A stretch of 11,099 nt of DNA from an uncultured Clostridium sp. (GTDB taxonomy: Bacteria; Bacillota; Clostridia; Christensenellales; Borkfalkiaceae), in NCBI GenBank assembly GCA_900555925.1, contig USMU01000057.1, positions 1-11,099 on the forward strand, read 5' to 3'. Both the position numbers and the translations under genes were made by a program. Under the pieces are notes generated by a model. The model saw only the letters and a list, made by a program, of their open reading frames with translations. It did no database searches and had not been told where the DNA came from. Positions 6,108 through 11,099 of this stretch are shown here, one piece after another. The stretch's first letter is position 1. Every line of letters starts with the position of its first letter.

Positions 6108-8048
6108 TCAGTTTCTCTCCTTTAACGCGCCGCACCGATAGGCTTCGAGCAGCTTTTCGAGGTCTGCAATGCGCTCTTCCATTTCTCGCCCCGTATCCGT
6201 GTCTTTGACTCTCAGCCGCGTTTCCGATTTGCGGATCACTTCGGAGGCAGAATGGATATCCCGTTCGTTGAGCACCGCTTCTTGCGTGGAAACGAACGGT
6301 TCATGTGCAATGAGCTTTACCGTTCGGGAATCGGATACCAATGTATATCCCGCAATTCCCGTAACCTTCTGATACGCGCGGGAAAATCCGCCGTCGATAA
6401 TGATGACCTTTCCGCCGCAGTGTACAGGCGATTCCCCTTTTTTTACCTTTACGGGTACATGTCCGTTTATGATATGCCCTTTGTCGGGATCGATGCCGAA
6501 TTCGCGGAAAATTCGCTCCACCGTCTCTTCATCATCGCACAGGCGATAATAGGCATTTTTTTCCTCCGCATAGCTCTCTTTATCCGCAAGAAAATATCTC
6601 TCGAAGGTCGTCATTTTATCCTTTCCGTAAAGCGGAGAGTTCTCATTCGACCAAACGAACCACATGATGTCCCTTCCGTACTGCCGTTCCCTTTCGTCGG
6701 TCGAATATCTGCCTTTGCGTATCCAGCCTTCGAGCGCGTCGTACAGGGATTTCCCGAAATAGATCTTTCCCGCAATTTCCACGCGGCGGAAGCTGCCGTC
6801 CCTATCGAGCGGGACACAGCCGTGATAGAGAAGATTTCCGTTATAAATCCGATACATGCTTCCGCGGGAGAACAAAAACTCGACGTGTCTGCGGAGTTTT
6901 TCGCTGCCATGGAACGCTTCCCGCAGTTTTGCACAGACTCTTTTTTCTCCTTCCGATAATTCATAGGGATTATCGGGATTCACAGTCGGAAAATAATCGT
7001 CCACGAGGGAATATGTTTTTCCGCCGATGCAGACAGTCTTTCTTTCATGGTCGATTTTATCCAGAAAAACTCTCTCCGACAGATGAAATTCGGGACGTCT
7101 TTGGGCAAGCTGACCTTCCAATTTCAGCTGAATGACGGCAATCGCCTTATGAATTTTTGCCGTCATTTTTCGTTCATCCGCATCCTCCGCCGTTTCGGGC
7201 AGAAACCGTTCACATCTGTCGTCTTTATATACGTCGAAAGCGAAACGTTCAAGCGGAATCAGATTGATTCCGTAACCGTCCTCCAAAGTGGACAGATTTC
7301 CGTATTTAGCGGAAATTCGGACGACGTTGGCAATACAGATATCCGAACCGCTCGCCGCGCCCATCCAGGAAATATCGTGATTTCCCCATTGAATATCGAC
7401 GGAATGATAATTTTCTAGCGCGTCCATGACGGTGACGGCTCCCGTACCGCGATCATAAATATCTCCGATGACGTGCAGCCGTTCCACCGCCAATCTCTGA
7501 GCGAGGCGGCAAAAGGAAACGATGATGTCCTTTGCCCGTCGGGTCTTTATAATCGCGCGGAGAATCTCGTTATAATAAGCCTCCTTATCGGGAATCTCCG
7601 CCTTTTCCGTAAGCAGTTCTTCCATGATATATTCAAACTCGGCGGGAAGCGCGTTTTTTAGTTTGTCTTTGGAATATTTCGACGCGATGCGCCGCGTCAT
7701 GCGGATCAATCGCAATATTTCTTTTCGGCACCAAGCGTCGAAATCGGATTTTTCGGACTCTGCAATTTCCAATTTTTCTTCGGGATAATAGACGAGCGTC
7801 GCAAGCTCTCTCTTTTCCCCTTCGCTCAATTCGTCGGAAAATTCGTCGTCGATCTTCTTGCGGATAGACCCGGACCCGTTTTTTAGAACATGCAAAAAAG
7901 AATCCGCTTCGCCGTGGATATCCGAAACGAAATGTTCCGTGCCCTTGGGCAGGTTCAGGATGCTTGATAATTTGATGATCTGCTGCGCGGCAAGAGCAGC
8001 ACTCGGATACTGTACCGACAATAATTTGAGATATTTTTCGTCCTTCAT
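6108..8048 (-). CDS. fbp: Class III fructose-1,6-bisphosphatase (Firmicutes type)
   Basis: 646 residues, close to the roughly 640-670 of Bacillus and Clostridium Fbp. It removes the 1-phosphate from fructose-1,6-bisphosphate in gluconeogenesis, in the cytoplasm. It begins with the family block YPSAALAAQQIIKLSSI. The metallophosphatase core follows: SDIHGE (about 42-47), GDIYDRG (195-201) and GNHD (222-225), together supplying the two-metal ligands. C-terminal family blocks are LLYHGC (about 405-410), NGHVPVKVKKGESP (about 527-540) and DGGFSRAYQKVTGIAGYTL. All core motifs are intact. The ATG overlaps the last four bases of the upstream lipoprotein gene (ATGA), and a purine-rich AAGGGAAG lies upstream, so translation is coupled to that gene. 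It is the last gene of the five-gene - strand unit. No GC-rich terminator is seen after it. Confidence 0.95.
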   Translation of the reverse strand: MKDEKYLKLLSVQYPSAALAAQQIIKLSSILNLPKGTEHFVSDIHGEADSFLHVLKNGSGSIRKKIDDEFSDELSEGEKRELATLVYYPEEKLEIAESEKSDFDAWCRKEILRLIRMTRRIASKYSKDKLKNALPAEFEYIMEELLTEKAEIPDKEAYYNEILRAIIKTRRAKDIIVSFCRLAQRLAVERLHVIGDIYDRGTGAVTVMDALENYHSVDIQWGNHDISWMGAASGSDICIANVVRISAKYGNLSTLEDGYGINLIPLERFAFDVYKDDRCERFLPETAEDADERKMTAKIHKAIAVIQLKLEGQLAQRRPEFHLSERVFLDKIDHERKTVCIGGKTYSLVDDYFPTVNPDNPYELSEGEKRVCAKLREAFHGSEKLRRHVEFLFSRGSMYRIYNGNLLYHGCVPLDRDGSFRRVEIAGKIYFGKSLYDALEGWIRKGRYSTDERERQYGRDIMWFVWSNENSPLYGKDKMTTFERYFLADKESYAEEKNAYYRLCDDEETVERIFREFGIDPDKGHIINGHVPVKVKKGESPVHCGGKVIIIDGGFSRAYQKVTGIAGYTLVSDSRTVKLIAHEPFVSTQEAVLNERDIHSASEVIRKSETRLRVKDTDTGREMEERIADLEKLLEAYRCGALKERN

Positions 8049-8944
8049 TCGTTTTTCTTCCCTTCTTTCGGTATGGATAAGCGCGCAAAAATTTGCATAT
8101 CCGTTTCGAGGACATCTCCCGCACCGAACTTTTTCCCGTCCGAGGTTTCAAGTCCTTCTGCAATCAGCCCCAAAGTTCCGTAATATGCGGAAAAGACAGC
8201 CAGAAGTTTTTCTTCGGCCGACTTTGTCAGCACCGTACCCCTTCGCCCGTAATAGGTTCCGATATTCTCCGTATTCTCGCCTATGAGAGCAATTTCGCAA
8301 TACTCTGCCGAGCGTTCCCATACGGCATACAGGTGCAGTTCTTCCTCCTGTGCCTGCACCGTTCCTTCAAAGGAATCTTTTCCTTCTTCATCGTAAGCCC
8401 AGCCCGAAACGAAAAAGAGCGGTTCTTCGTCATTCGTCTCCGTCAAAAATTTGTCTTTCAGCCCCCGCATCACCGATTTTTCCATTTCTCTTCCTACCGC
8501 TTCGCTGTTGAGTATTCCCGGAAACTGCGAGACGGAAAAAACAATATCCGTGCCGAGCGGTTCAAAATTTCGATGAAAAACGATATGTACTTTCTCTTGC
8601 GCGGGTGTGCTGCTCTCCTGTGAAGACGACGCGGAGCTATCCGAAGAAACTTCGGAACTGCTGTCCGATGAAATATCAGAAGAAATTTCCGAGGTACTAT
8701 CCGAAAAACTTTCGGAGCTGTCTTCCGAGAGAAAAGCCGAAGAGCTGTCTAAAATATTTTCCGAAGAACTGCTTGTAAAAATCCCCGAACTTTCAAAGGA
8801 GATTTCCGGATCTTCGGAAGAAGAGTCCTGTTGCGAAGCAAAATCACCCGATTCTCCGTCGTCTCTTTCTGCGGTACCTGCACATCCGACGGCGAAACAT
8901 ATGGCCAAAAAGACAGCTGCAAAAACAGTCAAACCTTTCCTCAT
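8045..8944 (-). CDS. Ser-rich lipoprotein with InlB-B-repeat-like domain
   Basis: 299 residues, no named family. A basic start, hydrophobic stretch and lipobox-like AVGC give a lipoprotein signal with the lipidated Cys at 21 (Ala rather than Leu at -3). Residues about 22-115 form a disordered linker built mainly of Ser, Asp and Glu. Residues about 119-210 end with FFVSGWAYDEEGKD and LHLYAVWE, the GW...G...LYAxW pattern of InlB B-type repeats on Firmicute surface proteins. Residues about 258-290 (DGKKFGAGDVLETDMQIFARL) look like a second diverged copy. It is probably anchored outside the membrane, with the linker spacing the folded part through the wall. GGGAGG a few bases upstream supports this ATG. 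It starts 15 bases after the yfcE-like gene and overlaps fbp by four bases, an odd place for a surface protein. Function unknown. Confidence 0.85.
   Translation of the reverse strand: MRKGLTVFAAVFLAICFAVGCAGTAERDDGESGDFASQQDSSSEDPEISFESSGIFTSSSSENILDSSSAFLSEDSSESFSDSTSEISSDISSDSSSEVSSDSSASSSQESSTPAQEKVHIVFHRNFEPLGTDIVFSVSQFPGILNSEAVGREMEKSVMRGLKDKFLTETNDEEPLFFVSGWAYDEEGKDSFEGTVQAQEEELHLYAVWERSAEYCEIALIGENTENIGTYYGRRGTVLTKSAEEKLLAVFSAYYGTLGLIAEGLETSDGKKFGAGDVLETDMQIFARLSIPKEGKKNE
8609..8824 (-). repeat. Low-complexity Ser/Asp/Glu-coding tract in the lipoprotein gene
   Basis: This stretch codes for about 70 residues of degenerate Ser-Ser-Asp/Glu units. The serine codons are mixed (TCC, TCT, TCG, AGC, AGT, TCA), so the DNA repeats are imperfect. 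The mix suggests selection on composition rather than recent slippage. The opposite strand is open by chance. Confidence 0.75.
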
Positions 8945-8959
8945 TTATCCTCCCAACCG

Positions 8960-9439
8960 TTAAAAGACGGATTCTCCTACCAGGACGGGATAAATTTTGT
9001 CTCCGTTTACAGTGAGATAGCAATAACTTCCGCCCTCCCCCGCGGGATAGCGCAAAGAACCGGGATTGACCAGCAAAACTCCGTTTTCCTCGGAAATCAA
9101 AGCTCTGTGCGTATGTCCGTATAAAGCCGCTTTACAGCCGCGGCGCGCGGCTTCCTCCGCCAAAGCGGACAAATCGGCCTTCACTCGATATTTATGTCCG
9201 TGGCAGAAAAAAATTTTTACGCCTTCCACTTCGAGTTCGCCTTCGGGCAAAGCGGAAAAAAAGTCGCAATTTCCCTGGCACACGAAGGTCTTTTCGGGAT
9301 AGGCGTTCACGATATCCCGCATATCGGAAGCGCCGTCTCCGAGATGAATGATATAATCGTTTTCTGCAAACAGCGGTTTCAGTTTTTCGATGCCCGCTCT
9401 GTGTCCGTGGGTATCGGATATAACGACGATGGTTTTCAT
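8960..9439 (-). CDS. YfcE/MJ0936-family metallophosphoesterase
   Basis: 159 residues, a full-length small calcineurin-like phosphodiesterase. All metal-binding motifs are present: SDTHG (8-12, D9 and H11), GDG (34-36, D35), GNCD (56-59), CHGH (79-82) and GHTH (108-111). Related proteins (E. coli YfcE, Bacillus YsnB) hydrolyse model phosphodiesters with Mn2+; the physiological substrate is not settled. No signal peptide, so cytoplasmic. AGGGGAG lies just before the ATG, and the gap to the rdgB stop is only nine bases. The pairing with rdgB mirrors the Bacillus subtilis ysnA-ysnB arrangement and supports co-transcription. The end LVNPGSLRYPAGEGGSYC is typical of the family. Confidence 0.93.
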   Translation of the reverse strand: MKTIVVISDTHGHRAGIEKLKPLFAENDYIIHLGDGASDMRDIVNAYPEKTFVCQGNCDFFSALPEGELEVEGVKIFFCHGHKYRVKADLSALAEEAARRGCKAALYGHTHRALISEENGVLLVNPGSLRYPAGEGGSYCYLTVNGDKIYPVLVGESVF

Positions 9440-9448
9440 AATCTCCCC

Positions 9449-10048
9449 TTATAAAACTTTTTTCAGCATATCCGACAAGTTCATGAGTGCTCGGAAACGG
9501 TGAGAGACGGCGTTTTTTTCTTCCGCCGAAGCGAGGCCGAAGGATTTTTTTAAATCGTCGCTCTCGAAAATACAATCGTAACCGAACCCGTTTTCTCCCG
9601 TCTCTTCAAAGAGGATTTTTCCGTAAGTCCGCCCCTCCGCCAGGAGACATTCACCGTCGGGAAGCACGAGAGCGACGGCGCTTTCGAAATAAGCCCTGCG
9701 GTTTGTTTCGCCCTCCATATTTTTAAGGAGCAAAAGTCGGTTTGCCTTATCGTCTCCGTGTCCGCCCGCATAGCGGGCGCTGTATACGCCGGGAGCGCCC
9801 CCCAAGGCCTCTACACAGATCCCGCTGTCGTCCGCAAGGGCAATGCAGTGCAGCGCCTTCGATACGGCTTCTGCTTTGAGCTTTGCATTCTCGGCGAAAG
9901 TCGTACCCGTCTCCTCCACCTCTTCCGAAAAGCCGGCCTGTTTGCCGGAAATTACTTCATATTCGGGAAAAATCTCCGCAATTTCCCGAAGTTTATGGAT
10001 ATTTCCCGTCGCGACTACCAACCGCTTTTTATTTTGTTCTTTCTCCAT
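9449..10048 (-). CDS. rdgB: RdgB/HAM1-family XTP/dITP pyrophosphatase
   Basis: 199 residues from the chosen start. It hydrolyses non-canonical nucleotides (dITP, XTP, ITP) to monophosphates so that they are not built into nucleic acids. Visible motifs are VATGN with K at 19 (TxNxxK substrate loop), TFAENAKLKA (about 50-59), LADDSGICVEALGGAPGVYSARYAG (71-95, metal-binding Asp pair), GFGYDCIF (154-161) and SHRFRAL (182-188). In GFGYDPIF the usual Pro is Cys here (C159). The frame stays open to 10117, but GAGGAG lies 7 bases upstream of the ATG at 10048, and family proteins begin just before the VATGN strand, so I take 10048. The start lies inside the 3' end of the GNAT gene (20-base overlap), which suggests translational coupling. 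The yfcE-like gene follows after nine bases. Confidence 0.93.
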   Translation of the reverse strand: MEKEQNKKRLVVATGNIHKLREIAEIFPEYEVISGKQAGFSEEVEETGTTFAENAKLKAEAVSKALHCIALADDSGICVEALGGAPGVYSARYAGGHGDDKANRLLLLKNMEGETNRRAYFESAVALVLPDGECLLAEGRTYGKILFEETGENGFGYDCIFESDDLKKSFGLASAEEKNAVSHRFRALMNLSDMLKKVL

Positions 10049-10571
10049 ATTCTTTCTCCTCGATGATTTTTTCATAAGCAATGCGTTCCCCGCCGTACGC
10101 GGGATAAATGATTCCACATTCCGAAAATCCGTTTTTCAAGAGCGCCGAACGCATCGCCGCGTTATCTCTGTGCGTATCCGCGCGCAAGCTGTCCCGTCCG
10201 GATGAAAGCGCCAGCCGCGCCGCAAAATCGTAAAGCACGGAGGTCAGTCCGCGGCGCTTGAATGCGTCCGCAACGCAGACCCGATGCACGGCGAAGTAGT
10301 TTTTGCTTTTTCCCGTCAGCCATTCGCCGCCGTAAATGTCGTCATAATCGGGTTCCTTTTCGACGACGGCCATACTCGCGGCGGGGATCTCGCCTACGGT
10401 CAGAAGATAGGAAACGCCGTCCTGAATGTCTTGTAAAACGTCCGAAAGGCTCGGATAACCGTCCTGCCATTGATCCACGCCCGAAGCGTGCAGAAACGCT
10501 CGGCCTTCGCGATACATTTCGGCCACGGCTTGGGCGTCCTTTACCTGTGTTTTTCCGATATTTGTTTCCAT
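10029..10571 (-). CDS. GNAT-family N-acetyltransferase
   Basis: 180 residues, one GNAT domain that transfers acetyl from acetyl-CoA to an unknown amine. The N-terminal part (KTQVKDAQAVAEMYREG) is the usual first strand and helix. VHRVCVADAFKRRGLTSVLYDFA (about 95-116) is motif A; the acetyl-CoA loop reads RRGLT, so the last Gly/Ala of the R-x-x-G-x-G/A consensus is Thr. RADTHRDNAAMRSALLKNGF (about 130-149) is motif B. The ATG at 10571 has no Shine-Dalgarno sequence; it lies 9 bases from a strong -10 element. Starting at the internal ATG (residue 19) would remove the first strand and also has no clear ribosome site, so the first ATG is preferred. It is the first gene of the five-gene unit and overlaps rdgB. 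The substrate cannot be inferred. Confidence 0.88.
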   Translation of the reverse strand: METNIGKTQVKDAQAVAEMYREGRAFLHASGVDQWQDGYPSLSDVLQDIQDGVSYLLTVGEIPAASMAVVEKEPDYDDIYGGEWLTGKSKNYFAVHRVCVADAFKRRGLTSVLYDFAARLALSSGRDSLRADTHRDNAAMRSALLKNGFSECGIIYPAYGGERIAYEKIIEEKEYGERTK

Positions 10572-10580
10572 AGCGTTTTT

Positions 10581-10610
10581 ATTATATCATATTTACGTCC
10601 GATCTGTAAA
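10581..10610 (-). promoter_or_regulatory. Promoter of the GNAT-rdgB-yfcE-lipoprotein-fbp operon
   Basis: On the - strand: TTTACA (10610-10605), an 18-base spacer, and a perfect TATAAT (10586-10581) preceded by TGA as an extended -10. Transcription should begin about 6-8 bases past the -10, that is at about 10573-10575, only 2-4 bases before the ATG of the GNAT gene. It is the only convincing promoter for the five - strand genes. Confidence 0.85.
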
Positions 10611-10620
10611 GAGTTTTCCG

Positions 10621-10649
10621 AAAAGAAACGGACGGCCGAAGCCGTCCGC
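10621..10649 (-). terminator. Rho-independent terminator of the metal ATPase gene
   Basis: Read on the - strand, an 8-bp GC stem (10649-10642 with 10637-10630) closed by a TTCG tetraloop is followed by TTTCTTTT. It lies 22 bases past the ATPase stop and just before the GNAT promoter, so it insulates the two transcription units. Confidence 0.85.
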
Positions 10650-10671
10650 CGTAAAACGAAATACAAATTTT

Positions 10672-11099
10672 TCAAATCCCCTCGCCCTTAATTTTCATGC
10701 GCATACGGAGCGAATTGAGCACCGCGAGCAGCATGACCCCGACGTCTGCAAACACGGCCAGCCATAAAGGCATTACGCCCGCCACGCCGAGCACCATGAA
10801 CGCCGCTTTCATGGCGATGGAAAACACGATGTTTTCGGTGACGATTTTTCTCGTCTTTCTGGCGATGCGAATCCCGCGGGGAATCGCTTTGAGATTGTCG
10901 GAAACGAGAACCAGATCAGAGGCCTCCACGGCCGCGGCGCTTCCCAGTTTTCCCATGGAAACGGAACAGTCGGCCACCGCCATGACGGGCGCGTCGTTGA
11001 TTCCGTCGCCGACATACATCAAAGCGCCGTCTTTTTTGAGGCTTTCCGCCTTTTCGAGTTTCTCATCGGGAAGAAGTCCCGCGTTTACCTCGGACATTC
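10672..11099 (-). CDS. P1B-type heavy-metal ATPase, C-terminal part (Zn/Cd/Pb efflux type)
   Basis: About 142 residues of the C-terminal end; the gene continues past the right edge and the frame is open to 11099, so the ATG at 11097 is not a real start. GDGINDAPVMAVADCSVSMG is the P-domain hinge loop that binds Mg2+ at the phosphorylation site. AVEASDLVLVSDNLKAIP follows, then two final membrane helices. NIVFSIAMKA holds the helix-7 Lys, and LWLAVFADVGVMLLAVLNSLRM holds the helix-8 Asp-x-Gly; both are typical of the Zn/Cd/Pb group (CadA/ZntA), which exports these ions from the cytoplasm. It ends with a short basic tail. The N-terminal metal-binding domain, CPC motif and DKTGT are outside the window, so the exact metal is inferred. 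Its intact GDGxNDxP loop contrasts with the loss of that loop in KdpB here. Confidence 0.9.
   Translation of the reverse strand, partial: MSEVNAGLLPDEKLEKAESLKKDGALMYVGDGINDAPVMAVADCSVSMGKLGSAAAVEASDLVLVSDNLKAIPRGIRIARKTRKIVTENIVFSIAMKAAFMVLGVAGVMPLWLAVFADVGVMLLAVLNSLRMRMKIKGEGI

Noticed and set aside
6252..6959. 235-codon open frame on the + strand opposite fbp
   Set aside because: No ribosome site or domain; fbp on the - strand has intact metallophosphatase motifs.
8607..8963. 118-codon + strand frame rich in Ser-Glu-Leu that looks like a coiled coil
   Set aside because: It is the complement of the Ser/Asp/Glu-coding linker of the lipoprotein. The apparent periodicity comes from the repeat composition, and there is no ribosome site.
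10029..11099. Toxin-antitoxin reading of the GNAT gene (TacT-like)
   Set aside because: No small ribbon-helix-helix antitoxin gene is adjacent, and the GNAT gene is the head of a housekeeping operon.

Overview
The window looks like an ordinary chromosomal segment from an uncultured, anaerobe-type Firmicute (Clostridia-like). The reasons are strong AGGAGG-type ribosome binding sites, U-tract hairpin terminators, a class III fructose-1,6-bisphosphatase of the Firmicutes type, and an rdgB-yfcE gene pair like the ysnA-ysnB pair of Bacillus. Base composition is near 50% GC. A more exact placement (a gut Christensenellales-like lineage) is only a stylistic guess. Both edges cut genes, and the left edge carries a perfect fold-back repeat, so the window may be a complete assembled contig.

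Left part, + strand (1-4531): the 3' part of the Kdp high-affinity potassium uptake operon, in the order kdpA (3' end only), kdpB, kdpC and a kinase-less kdpD, closed by a strong hairpin terminator. Two things here are abnormal. The first 36 bases are the exact reverse complement of bases 60-95 and put a stop in the kdpA frame, which looks like a chimeric contig end. kdpB is in frame over its full length but lacks the block of about 20 residues that carries the GDGxNDxP catalytic loop of P-type ATPases. KdpD has only the Walker-type sensor domain, a USP domain with a c-di-AMP-type motif and a GAF-like C-terminus. It has no membrane domain, no phospho-acceptor His domain and no ATPase domain.

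Middle (4552-6029): a monocistronic LacX-type aldose 1-epimerase gene on the + strand with a clear promoter, then a convergent small VOC/glyoxalase-family gene on the - strand. A shared hairpin probably terminates both.

Right part, - strand (10610 down to 6108): one compact five-gene transcription unit in the order GNAT acetyltransferase, rdgB (house-cleaning NTP pyrophosphatase), yfcE-type phosphodiesterase, a Ser-rich lipoprotein, and fbp (class III FBPase). Genes overlap or are separated by at most 15 bases. A near-consensus extended -10 promoter sits so close to the first ATG that the mRNA should be leaderless or nearly so. The right edge (10672-11099) is the C-terminal end of a Zn/Cd/Pb-type P1B ATPase, read leftward and ended by a UUCG-loop terminator.

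I see no CRISPR array, tRNA, rRNA, IS element or prophage. No wholly new system is evident. The items most worth checking are the kdpB catalytic-loop deletion, the kinase-less c-di-AMP-motif KdpD, the contig-end fold-back, the near-leaderless operon start and the surface lipoprotein translationally coupled to FBPase.
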